Notes under the pieces: generated by a model
The model's database searches: none
The model's input: only the letters and a program-made list of their open reading frames with translations
What the model was told of the DNA's origin: nothing
Shown here: in pieces, positions 25,601-38,627 of the stretch
Numbering within the stretch: the first letter of the stretch is position 1
How the letters are laid out: the number at the start of each line of letters is the position of its first letter
Assembly: GCA_014706295.1 (NCBI GenBank)
Contig: JACSVZ010000016.1
Location: 11,017,168-11,081,167 of the forward strand
From: Lycocorax pyrrhopterus obiensis
Taxonomy: Eukaryota; Chordata; Aves; Passeriformes; Paradisaeidae
DNA: 64,000 bases
Direction of reading: 5' to 3'
Program-made: the position numbers and the translations under genes

Positions 25601-28600
25601 TCTCTTTGTTTCTTCTCCACTTTTGCTTCATTGGAATATTTGAATAATTGTCACTACTTGTAGGTCTTTAAAGAATAAATTGTGGAATAATTCCACAATA
25701 TTTACAATTGTGGAATAATTCTTAAAACTATTGATAGGTAATTTTTCTCCCTGACAATGCGACCTGTGACTTAGAGACTTACAAAGCATTTGGCAGCAAC
25801 TTGTGTAGCTTAAGTGAAGAAATCATAGGAGGTGGATTTCTATTTCTCCCCCCACTGCATAATGGCTTTATTGAAGCTGCTTTTTGGATACAGTTGCTAC
25901 AAAGCTCTAATAGTCTGCTGTGGAAGAAGCCTTCGCTTTACTTGAATTGAGGAAGGAAATAATTTGCACCAGGATGTCAGATAATTTGATATAATAACAG
26001 CTTTCCAAATAGCAATCAGAAGAGTAAAAGGCACCTACTTCAGTTTCCTGTTTAAACATTCAGCACTGTTACTGTTTTCTCAAATCTATTATGTTATTTC
26101 CAGCCTCAAGTGTGTTCTTTATTTTACCTTCTTGTTAGTGATATCCAGGATAACAAATCGTAATTAACGTCATCAGGCTTTTCTATAAACTATTTTCTGA
26201 TTTACTTACCCATAACATTCCTTGTTTTATTTCTTCATATAGCATCATAAACTTTAAAAAACCCCCTAAAAGCGAGTTTAAAAAAAATCAAATTTCAAAC
26301 ATATTTGAAATATTTGTTCTATTCAGATGAAGGTGATATTTATGCTTCTCTCCCCCTGCCACCCTCCCTCAGGAAAGGTGTCAATCAAAAAAGAAGATTT
26401 ATGCAACTACACAGGAAAAGAGAACTGGTTTATGCTTCAACCTGTTGATTCTAATTCAGAGGTTCAGGTAACTATTAAATTGCACATTTACGTTTCGAAA
26501 GTTAAATACAGATAAGGACGTGATGGTAGAAGGTTACATTGAGCTGTAGAAGATAGGGCTTAGCATCTGTATTTCTTGGGAGGCAGTTGTGTCTTCAGTT
26601 TGGTTAGAGAATAATGCAGACTCTACTCCTAAGCTGACTATTATTCCTCATGGTACTTAAAACTGGCAGAAGACATGAAACAACTGTTTGGGAAATGTCT
26701 TAGCAGTATTTTGGTGTCTGAAATGCTTGTAAGAGGAGCCAGCCATATTCCTGAGGCACATGAATGGATCCTAAAACTCTTGAATAATTTTTTTTTAGTA
26801 ATTTTTGGTGTTAACTGAAACAACGGCTGATTATGTGCAATAGTTAGTATCCAAAACTTGGAGGTACTTGTGCTGTGTTAATTTATCTTATTTTGAAACA
26901 CTTTCTGCATTCAGTATCAAACAACTTGCACTTCACAGTTTTATTTCAGCCTGTGGTTCCAGTTCTTCTAACAGGATTGTTCTAGGAATAGGTAAAAATG
27001 AGATGGCTCTAGAAGTTGTAGCAATTCTCTTTTTGGTTTCAAGAACAAAACAGAATTCTTGAGAATCTCTTAGCCTTGTTGTTGTGATAAACGATTCGAT
27101 TTTAATGGGGTTTTTTCCAGATTTGCCTGAGGGCAAAAGTCTTAGACTTGACAGTGTTTGTATTTTTTTAGTAACCTGAAAGTCCCTTTGGGTAGGGAGA
27201 ATCCTGGCTACTTTTACAAGAAGTGAATGTGCACAGAATTCTCATATTATTTGCACAGATTATTCATTTATGAGCCGTAAGTTTAGCCTCTTGGGTGTAG
27301 GAGGGCATGTGGTTGCTTACATGAAGGCAGATTTTCAAAACGTCTGAATACCACTTCCTTTTCTCTGTTGAAAATCACTCCTCTTTCAGTTATGATAGTC
27401 TGGAATAGAATGGTTCATTTGGAAGGGACCTAGAGATCATCTAGTCAGCTGCAAATTGTCTTCTTTGAATTCTTTCATGTAATCACTCTGAAAATTCTAG
27501 AAAGTGCTTTCCAGATATGAACTGAAAGGCAGTTTCCACTTTGACTTAAACATTGTCATGCTTGCTATGTTTTTTTGTCATAAAAATGTATTGAAGAAAG
27601 TATTACTTTTTGTCATAACACTACATGAGTATTTGAAAATTCAATTAGAATATTCCATTAATAGAATATAGTGATTTCTTACATATTGGAAATGAAAAGT
27701 TTATAGTTTTCCATGGCTTTGTGACTCAGAGCAGAATGTAAGCTCTTACTGATCCTTTACTTTGACTGGGACATGTGCAAAGCACTGTCCTGCGTGACAC
27801 TTCCATTAAGAGATGACCTTTTCTGCTCAGGCGTGCGCTCCCCATATTTATCTTTTCTTGAGTCAGGGCATTTGGGTAGGTTTCTCCTGTCCTGCTTTAT
27901 TTTTCCATAAAAGTCTTAAGAGCAGAGCTGAGACCAGTTCCCATCTGCCACATTTGGCTGAAATCGTGTTGGTTTGGATGTGCCATACAGTACTGAAATG
28001 TATTCTGAGATGTCCAAGATTGTTGGTTGACATGGCTGAAAGCAGTAAACTTTTACATCGAGCATGTGCAGAAAAAGTGCATGAAATGTTTATAAAGCTA
28101 AATCACAGTTTGGAGGGGGAAAAAAAAGTTGTTTTCTTTTTCTCATGCCACTGTATATGTAGCTGATTTTTTGTTCCTCTGGTTCCCTCCATGTGATTAT
28201 TTTTCAGAATTCATGATGTGTGCAAGGCTATAGGGTAGCTTAGAAGTATTTTGTGTTCCATTAATATGTGCAGGACACTTTGCAGTTGCTTGGTTGGGAT
28301 TTATTTTTGGGGTTTTCCATAAGTTTGCATTTATTTCAAGAAAATTGTACTTTTTATGTACCAATCATCTATTCTTTATGGGTTAACTTTGGTAGAATTA
28401 GCAGCCTGTATACCAGGGATGTTAGTGGTGGAGATTTTTAGAAAGCATCTGCTCTGCTCTGTGTTTTGATCTTAGCTGGTTTCTTTTGTTTTGCTGCTGA
28501 GTTCATATTATTCTTGTTTTCTTGAAACTTTTTCTTTTCTCCACTAGTCTTGAAAAATAAATACAAATGTAGAAATACTAAGTAAATAAACCGGAAGTTG

Positions 28601-31600
28601 GGTGAAACAGGCCACGTTTAACTGCAGCTGGGACAAACTTGTTTATATATATTAGCTTTTAAAAAAATTTCTTGTTTTCTAAATGCACATAGTGTCAGCA
28701 TGCCAGTAAAATTGTTAGGATTGCTTGCCCCTTTTTTTATTTATAAAGTCTTCATTAATCTGGTTTGAAATTGGCTCATTTGATTAAACATGCCTTTGAG
28801 CTTCATTATTCATAGCAAGAAACTTCTATATTTTACGTACATAGCTTTATACCTATATTTATACATAGGTATAGTTTTTATAGGGATCTGTACTTGAAAA
28901 ACACGTTGGTAAGATCAAAATATTTCACACACAAGGTTTTTGAGGGTTACTTTAACATTCACTGTTCTTTTTCTTAAAATTGATAGGATCTGTGTCAATA
29001 AAACTCCATCTTGCTGTATTATGTACCTGAAAATTGATTGTTAACCCATTTGTAAAGTTAAAATGGTACCTACCTGCCTTTGAAACAACCCTGAGATTAA
29101 TGCAGAGTGCATTAATATGAAGTCACTGTTCGTTTTTAGTTTACTGTATAAGAATGGCTGATGCTGTGTTTTGAAGTAAAAGCCATCTGTACAGCCACAT
29201 TTAAAACCCAGTTGTATATTATGTCAGAAGTTCTGATACAGATCTGCAGATCAGCCACTTTAGGAAACCATCACACTGCTCTCAACAAACAGAATGACAA
29301 AAATGTACTAAAACTCTCCATGCATGTTGGGGAAATACTTACTTAGAGCCATGTTACTGTAGTCATCATGGTGCTGAGCTGGGAGCAAACTACATCCACA
29401 GATAGTTCTCAGGAGCAGTAATGTGCTATTTTACTCCTACTGTTCAGTGTAAAACATAATTTGTGGGTTTTGGCTTTAAAAGCAAAAGGAAGGTATTTAG
29501 GCCATTCACAGCATCTGTTTTCTAAAACAAGTGAGGTCAGCTATTATAATAAATACTAATAATATTTGTCTTTTCATTTGTCATTCAAAAACTTTGCCTT
29601 GTAAGGCTTGTTGACATGCTTCTCAGTATCCTGTTTTTATCCTGTAAATCTCTTCTGTAATGGAGTTTCTCTGCTTGACAAATACTTTCTTAATGTACCT
29701 GTGTTCCTGTCCCTGTAGTAACAGTTTGCAAAACATTTGGCAGGCATCCCAAAACAGTTACGTTTGGAACTGCCTTGTAAAAGAAGCTTCATTTCTCCTC
29801 CCATGTGACGAGCACAGAGGGAAATGCAGCCTTTGCCTCAGGGGATTTACAATAAAAACATTGCAGTTTTATGTCAAAACATAACTTCTGTAGAAATGCG
29901 TGCAAGGTCAGCTAAGGGTTTTACTTCCGTTTTAGTGGAAAGGCAAAGCTGTAGTTCACGTTATTACTTGCTTCCTTTGCCACTCTTGAAAATCACCTTC
30001 CAGAACCCTTCGCTGAGAATGTTGGTTGTGGACAGACCAGTATCATCTGATGTTCTGTTTAGCAAATAGACAAAGTCTGAGAATACCAAGGAGAACATTG
30101 TTAGAGGAAAGACTCTGTCAGTGTCTGATTATCTTAGAAGTGAAAGCCTACACAAACAGGCAGGCACTGAAATGAGTAGCAGGTATTGTTCAGGCGGTAG
30201 CTGTTTGGAGCAAGGTTAAGGTACTACATTTTGGTCATCCCAAGAAAGTTGCATATCATGGTTTGAAGTTTTTGGAGCCTTCTATTGAGAGGGTGCAGTA
30301 GCTTGGACCTTGCTGAGTTCTGAAGTTAATCCATGCTGTGCCATAATTTATGGATTCTTTTCTTTAAATACATCCTGCCATATCAGAAAAAGAAAAGGAG
30401 GAAGCTGGTTTTAGCAATTATTGCCACCTTTTCCTCTCTTTTGGTTGTGTTTACTGTTCCTTGCATACATCAGCAGTCTGCATGAGATAGTTGAAAACTG
30501 CCCTGGGATGCACAGTGATCTTCAGTCTGGTATGACGGACAGGATTTCACAGTGGACATTAAATGCTGCTGGTCTGCTGGTTATGGCTTTTGCATACTAT
30601 TCTACTTTTCTACCTGCCTTCAGAGTTCAAGGTTATTTTAGAGCTTTCCCCTGAAGTGTTCAGAAATTCCTGTCTGTGCAAGGGTTCATCCCATGCTTAG
30701 GACAAAATAGCTGAGACTCTTGCTCTTGATAATTGCTCATACTGGAAGAAATACTTGTGGGTTTTAAATCTGTAGAGGCTTGACCAGTTCTTGTGCTGTC
30801 TGCAGATGGAGATAGTGCTTCTCTATAGCAAAGTCTCAAAGTTCAAATACATCCATCATACTCTACTTGCAGGATATGTGCTTTAGATGGGTATTTTCTT
30901 CAAGTGGTTATATTGGAATTACCTTAAATAACTTCTGACTGTAAACTATATCACTGTTCTAATTCCTGCTTTTAAAAGAAATACTTTCAAAACTGTTTGT
31001 GTTTCTCTCCTGTTCTTTTTTCAGGGAAAAGTTCACCTTGAATTAAAACTGAACGAACTGATAACAGACAATGGATCTGTGTGCCAGCAACTAGTAGTAC
31101 AGTAAGGAAATCCATTAATCCTTTAGTATTTGGTTGTTTGTTAGAACGTTATGTGATTTGTCTTTCCTCATATTGGATGTCTGCATGTCTTGGTACCAAT
31201 AGCATTTGTCTTTTTATATGACTTTCCTTGAAATCTGCCTTATGAGGAAATGAGTATATGCCTAGGGAACTCCTGCAGAAGTTTTTCACAGCTGCTCATC
31301 TCTGCTGCCAAAGCACTCACTTTTATTGGGACTATTAGGATTAGTGTCTCGTAATTCCAGTTGAATTGGGTTTGGTGAGAAAGCTAGGAATGTGCAGTGC
31401 AGCTGACAGCCAGAACTTAGAGTACTGCTGTTACTGACAGAATTACTGCTGCTGGTGGGTGGTTTTTGGGTTGGTATGGGAAAATTCATTGCTAGTTTTG
31501 CTTCAGAATTAGTTTCTTGTGGCAAACCATGATAATAAAGTCTTACAGAAAAACAAAGTACAGGAGTTGTGGTTCTGGAGCAACATGTTTGCTACATTTC

Positions 31601-34600
31601 AGTAAAACTTCTAAGCAACAACTTAATAAGGAGTTTTCGCTAGCAAACTTAATTTTGGCTCTGAAGTGTAAAAATGCTGCAGCATGTCAAAGAGCATCAT
31701 AGAAACAGTAAATTTTTGGTACATTTGCTAATGTAATTTTCATTATGAAATTAAGATGATGTTCTTTTTGTCTTAGTCAGCTATGTAAATCCAGATGAAT
31801 AGTTGAGTTGGAGCAGGACCCAGCAAAGTGGTCTGTTTGCTGTTCTCTAACTTGATATGAAGAGGGAAGCTATTCTGTGATAGAACTAAGCTAGTGAAAC
31901 TGGTAATGCTTTAATGGCTTAGGCTCATAATTCGGGTAAGATGAAAACTTGCTGGACATCGAGGTATCTTTATTACTTAAAGATAATTCGAAATGTGTCT
32001 CATTTTATAGTGGGGTAGCAGCATGGTTCATTGGGAGTCCTGCTGCTCTTATTTTTGTATCCCACTTGCAGCGCAAAGCAGGATTAGAAGAGCTTTTTCC
32101 CCGTGGGCTATTCACCACCAAGACCTGGCTGGAGCTTTTTGACTTTGTTTTTTACTCCCAACTTTCTTCATTTTCAGAAAATTTAGTTTTTTTATATGTT
32201 CATGCACTTTAAGTTAGTGTTGTGGGTTTTTTTATTTTAAAAACTTGCCTGGATTTTTCATATGACGAAGAAAAGTTGCATTAGAAAGTTACTGTTGCAA
32301 ATTGCAGTTTTGAGTGGGAAGTGGTTTACTCACTGTGCCCTCTCTTAGGCTCTCTTTATGACGGAGATAATTGATAAAAGGAAGCCAGGGTTCTCTTTTG
32401 GTTGCTGCACTCACCCACTCACTGACATGTGGGAGAGGATTGTGCGTTAAACACTGCAGTGTTACATCAGTGCTTTTGTCTGAGGTTATGAAATGCACTA
32501 GAGTTCCTTAAACTAAAAATGTTTAGTAGGATTTTACCACGCGTGCTGCTACCCTTGAAATAATTTACTGCATTAGTAATATATTGTACATAAATATATT
32601 TTGGATGTACATGTGAGAGTATGAGAAATAAGAAATCTATAGTACCACTGAATGTGGTATTATAGAAATGGATGTGAGGGCAATTTTGAGATGCATTTGA
32701 TCTTAAAGTGTGAGGAACTTGCAAAACATACATGTGGGAGTATTAAAGAGAAAATTTAAACTCTTTGAAGCTCTGCTGGTTTTGTAAATTTGCCATGATA
32801 ATTAGTAAGTGATGCCCTTACTGCTATGTTTCACTAGTCACCAGGCCTCAAGAAGACATCGAATTAGTAACTCCTTTAACAAAGCTGAAAGATAGAAAGG
32901 AGCAGAACTGTGATAGAGTAAAAGAGAGACAAGAAGTGGGCAGAAATGTTTCTGTCTCTGACTCTTCTTCATCCGTTCTAAACTGGAAAATACTGGCCAC
33001 AGGAAAAAAAATCACTGTAAAAATAATTTTTGAAATACAGGCTATAGTACTTGCTTTTCAGGAGCAACATTTTACTTCATGTTCAAATTAATCGTGTCTC
33101 AATGTAATGAGAGTGACATGCTTTTAAACCTTCACCAGTTAAATTTTGTAGGATAAGAGAATTCTAGATACTTGTGCTGCCTTCTGTGCATAGTTAAGTT
33201 GCTAATGGATTTCCATTGTGTATTCTTTAGAGTCCAGAAGTTCTACAAAGATGAAAAATACTAGCTCCAACTTTCATTACACAAGATTACACATGGTGTT
33301 TAGTGCACACGCAGTAGCAAGTAATTCAAAGGCTGTGATGTTGAGCATTATCTGGAGTCCCCTGTCACCTTGTGGCTGAACCAAAACGATGACTGGCTAG
33401 GGAATGGATTCCTATTGTTTTGGATCTGTAAACATGGTTGTAGAAGCTTTTTCTGCTTGTCTTCTAGATGAGTTTTATGATGAAGATTGGTTCAAAAACA
33501 CAATTCCAATCACTTTTTTGACATAAAGCATAGTTAATGTTCCTTTGGTGAAGGACTGTCTTAGAGCTCATGTAGAGCAGGCTAAGCCCTGATTTTACAC
33601 AAAATTTTTATATTAATTGCAAACTTCCTGTTAAGTTTCATGCAGATACGCTCACAGACTGTTTGTGAATTAAAACTTTGTTTTGTCTCTGATACTAATT
33701 GTTTCCTTTTCTAAGGTGTGAATGAGGAGAGGAAAAGGGTGATGCAAGAGTTTACTTGCTGACTCAGTGTGGGCTCTTTTTTTGAAACCACAATGGTGTG
33801 TATAGTAGCACATTTCACAGATACGTGCTTGCAGCTCTTGCTGGGAGTCCCTAAGAACAAGTTTGCATGACCGTTGTGTGCGTATTTGCTGCTTCTGAAA
33901 TAGATGATACTTGAACAGTTTCTTGCCAAATTAGGCAGTTGGGTGGTAGCACCTGCCTTCTCTGGGATTAACAGCCCTTCAGCTCTGAAAGAAGATTTTG
34001 TATACTTGGAGTGCAAATACTTCAAAGCCCAGAAATGGTTTATTACAGCCAGATTTTGACTTCATTGCAAACACTTTTCTAAATAAATTATACACCGTGC
34101 GCTCTTAAATTGGCCTGTCAGTTTGTTACTGTCCTGTTTATACGTGATCTGCTCGCATGAAGTTGTTCTAGAGAACATAGCAGTTTTTATGAAGTGCACA
34201 TGCAGATCGTAATGGTTGCAGTTAGGGAGTGTCGGTCCTTGGACAATCCTTCAGTCGATTTGAATGGTGGCGGTAGAGTCACTCAGTCATTAAGGGGGTT
34301 TATTGTGGGCTGGGTCTTTTTAAGGGCATATTTTCATCTTACAAGATTAATATATGCCAGTTATATCTGAGAGGCTCTCATTTCCTGTATGAAACTCCTC
34401 TTGCACAACAAACTACTGAGATGAGAATTAATGTAAACTGAATCGTATCTTACACTCTACTGGAACAGAGCAGTAGTTGGAGAAACGAACCAAAGTTCTT
34501 CTGTTATCTGTTGCTTAGACTTTACATAAGGATATAGTAGTCTAAAATATAAAATAAAAGGCTTTTAAGTTCCTGTTTACTTCTTCAAACTCTATGCATT

Positions 34601-37600
34601 TATGCCTTTTGAATGACACCTGGCTAGCTAGGTACATGAAATTATTTGTCAAAGCTGAAATATTTTTACTGTATGTTAGAAATGTATTTATTATGGTTGT
34701 CAGAATGGGAGTGTATATTTAGTGTTATTTTCTTTTTTGATTGGTCAGAATGTTTGGCATTTTGTTGGTGGTGGTTTTGATGGGATTTCTTGGTTGTTAT
34801 TTTCCTGTTTAAAGGAGACTGCAGTTCTAGCACTTTGCCTGATTCTTCGAGGAAAGGCAGTATTACTGTGAAATTTGCTGACTGGCAAACTTAGTGAGGT
34901 TTTTTCCATTCATTTCCATTCCAACTTTTCCATTTCTGTTAAGTCTGCTCTAGTTTAGCCACTTCAAACATCTTCAGAATTTTTAAACATGTTTACTGGA
35001 GGCTGTTTGTTTAGTAGCTTAAAAGTATCGGTAATGATTCAGTGTAGTGTGCTCCGTCCCTGGGGAGGAACAATCTGGCTCGGTAGTGCCAAGTTGATTG
35101 AATGGCTTCCTATCCCTAATGGCTGCTTGCCTTTGGAGCTTGGGAGGGCTCCTGCATGACCAGGGTAATTCAGTTTGCCAAACTGACAACTGGCTTGAAA
35201 CCTAAAAGCTTCCTGTGAGGGTGTAAACAGAAGCAGCAGTTCAGCTGACTTGGCTGTGCTGTCACATACTGTGTCTAAAGCAGACTCCAGGCAGTCCCTG
35301 CAGACTGAAGGGATGGATATGACTGGGAAGCTTGGAGTGAGAGATGGAAGGGGAGGAGGTGAGGTAAATTTGGAACAAATTTGTGTGCCTGATAGATGTG
35401 GAAGAGAAAGATTTTGGGGTATTTAGGAGTTGATGGTCGGGGGAGGTGTTGGACCAGGGCAGGCTGTCTAAGCTAGGCAGACCATACTTGCTGGCAGCAG
35501 AACTGGGGCTTGTGGGGGAGGCGAAAAGGGAATGCTAGGGCTGCCTCCACAGGGAGACCAGCTGGAGCATGAAATCAACTTGAAGTGACAAATCCGTATG
35601 ATGAATCCAGAGATTCTAGTTCTGCTGCAAGGCTGTGAGGTTGTCAGTAAAATGTTTTTCAGCTCACAGGAAATCACAAACAAGCCTTTCTTCAGTTTGT
35701 GTATGTTGTGGTCAAGAGAACAGAACAAGCTGTTTGTGTTACCAAAAGTCCCACAGACTCGTATCTGTTTGCTACAGAAGTCCAGGAGCTTGGTGAACAT
35801 GTCAAAGACTGTAAGAAGAGAAATGGTGGTGTTCTTGTTAAAACAGTTGAATTCTCTTTAGATGAGGTTGACTGATCCATCTGCTTTGAATTTCCTATGA
35901 GATTCAAGTTGCAGCTGATTTACAGGTACACTCAGCGCTCACACCTAAAATGCAAAGCCTGAGGAGCTGCTGAGTTTTTTTATGCTACAGGATGCCCATC
36001 AGTCTGAAAAAATCAAATCCTGCTTCAGATCAGAGATCCCAAATGACTGAAAAGTCTAGACAGTTTATTTTTGTTGCTACTCTTCTGTGCCACGTGTGTG
36101 TTGGAGGAGGAATCAATTAATGCTTATGAAACAACTGGATGTTTCAAGAACCCATTTAAATGGTGGGTTTGAAATCACTGTAGGGTTCATTGTGATTCAA
36201 AAATTATTGAAATGCTGAAGGCCACGTGCTTGATAACTGGAAGAAAAATAACAAATGATTGTGCAGTGGTTCAGCACTAAATGTTCCCTGAACTGGCTAA
36301 GACAAAGGGACTTTTGGGGGGGAAAATACCATCTGGTTTATAATTGTGCATACTCCAAAGAGGGTGGAGTTTTGAAGCAGCACAGGAGTGTTAGTGTCTT
36401 GTTTCCACACTTGTGTTTGTATTTGCAGCTCCTATTATTCTTTTAACACCATTTTTCTACAGTACATAAAGCATTTATTTAAAAATGTGTGCAGCTACAT
36501 AACTTTAATTTGATCTGCACAACTTATTATTCCACATTATGATATTAGAACATTTACTTAATTGTTCATATGAATTTAGAGAAGTCTATTTTCTCCTTAA
36601 GTTGCCTAGGTTTTGGATTTTATTTAAACTAGCAAATTATGACAACTGAAACTTTCTTGCATTAATTTAGTTAAATTCCTGCAATACAGCTAAAAAAATA
36701 AATTATTTTAAAGAGAATGGGAATATAACATCCAGATCTTATTTGTGTTTTGTTTATGAAATTTTGTAATTTGCTGAATGTTTCTGGACTTAAACTACAG
36801 TGTGCATGCTTATATTAGAGCATTATTTTGCTAGAAAGTCTGCTATGAATTTACAAACTCTGCTGCTTTACTTTTGCTGTTCCAGCTGTTTTTTGTTAAT
36901 GCTCATATGTGGGCAGCATCTGAAGGTTAGGCAGCTTGCTGACCCAGCTCTGTGTTGTTGCTGTGGTGATTCAAAGATTGCAAGACTTCAGAAAGGGTCC
37001 AGAAATGGTTTCTCTGTCTCCACAAGCATTAGTTGCCAACCATCCTGTCCCTTTTGCATCAGGACTGGTGAAGAGTGTGCCTGTGTACCTGTTAAACATC
37101 AGCTTACCACTTACTGTATGAATTATGGAAGAAAACAGTATTTTTAAAAGGGTCATTTAACCCTGAACATGGGCTGTTGTAAAAAGAGTTTGAAAATAAA
37201 CCTTAAGCACTATTTCAAAGGTAGAGCTAGAACTATATACTGTAATAGTTTTGGATGCTTAATTTTAAATATAATTTCAGGATTTGACTTTGCATTTCTT
37301 AGTGTAACTCAGAATGTAGCTTATCCAAAATTAAATATTTTGATCCATTTTAATGCCTTCCAGATGTAGCTGCTGCCATTGGATGTGGCCAGATAACTTT
37401 TTGTAGGCCTTGAGAAGTAAAATTTAAAAGTTAAGGAAATCTGCAATTTCTCCTAACATAGTAGTTCATTTTACTTATGATTTTTGTCATTCATGTGTGA
37501 TACTGGAATGTCTTTATCAAAGCAATTCCAAGAGTTTCATTCTCACAGAGCCGCCTAAGTCTTACTGTACACTTGAGTATTATTTTGTATTACCATCTGT

Positions 37601-38583
37601 CTTTGAGTAATACAGCAGGACATTAAAAAAAAGTTTTCAGAAAGAAAGCATTGCTTAGGTTTTATTTTTTTAAGCCAAATAATTGCTTCACTGATGTATT
37701 GTTTGCCTTTTCCCTGTAGCATAAAGGAGTGCCATGGGTTGCCTCTTATAAATGGACAGAATTGTGATCCTTATGCAACAGTATCTCTTGTGGGGCCTTC
37801 CAGGTAACATTTTAGTATAAAATGAATAAATCTAAAAATGCTGTGGCATTGAATTGGAAAAGAAAGTCATAGGTTTTAAGCAAAATCTTTAAAACACAGA
37901 AAAATTTTCCAGTGCTTTCATGCGTACATCACATCTCCATGGATACTGTTCTCTCCCCTGCCCTGCCATACTCTCAAGACTGGGATGGTGTTTGGTCTGT
38001 CTGAATTGCCTGCACTTGTCAAGAACCACTTGTGACTCAGTTCTTTCCTGTGTTTTGTACTGGACTCTTGATTTCTGCACTGTGCTTACTGTTAATTTAT
38101 GTGAAGTTCTTGTATGTCATGTTACAGTCAATTGCTCACTCACCTTCCTCTCTTCTCTGTTTTTCTCAATGTGTGGGTTTCTTTGCAGCAAATGTGTAGT
38201 AATTGGGAGGAGACGAGAGAGTAGAGATTCTGGAACACCTTGAGGATGCTACGTTCAAAATCCCCACAGCTCAAATGTCTCCCTGTTTTCGATCAGTAAT
38301 CCTCAATAACTGTTGGGTTTTTTCATTTAAGAAAAATCCCACATCCCACACATTCACTATGTGCAAGTCCCTGCCCAGTCAGGAGGGATAAGTTTCAGTT
38401 GCTTCTTTTTTGCCACATCAGACCCTCTCCTTTCTCTGGTGCTGTAGAATTGCCTTTGCGAGCATAGTACCAGGATGTCTTGCTTGGCTTAAAGACTTTG
38501 GAAGGATTGTCTCTGAGTAAACTCTGCATGGGGCATTTTTTTCCTCCTTGGTAATAAATGATCACATTTTTAGGTTTGGCTTG

Positions 38584-38627
<44 letters not shown>

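Noticed and set aside
27813..28166. A 117-aa plus-strand open frame in RASA2 intron 4
   Set aside because: It does not join in frame with exon 4 or exon 5, has no recognised family and ends in low-complexity sequence.
33711..34025. A 104-aa minus-strand open frame in RASA2 intron 5
   Set aside because: No family resemblance and no transcript signals; taken as chance.
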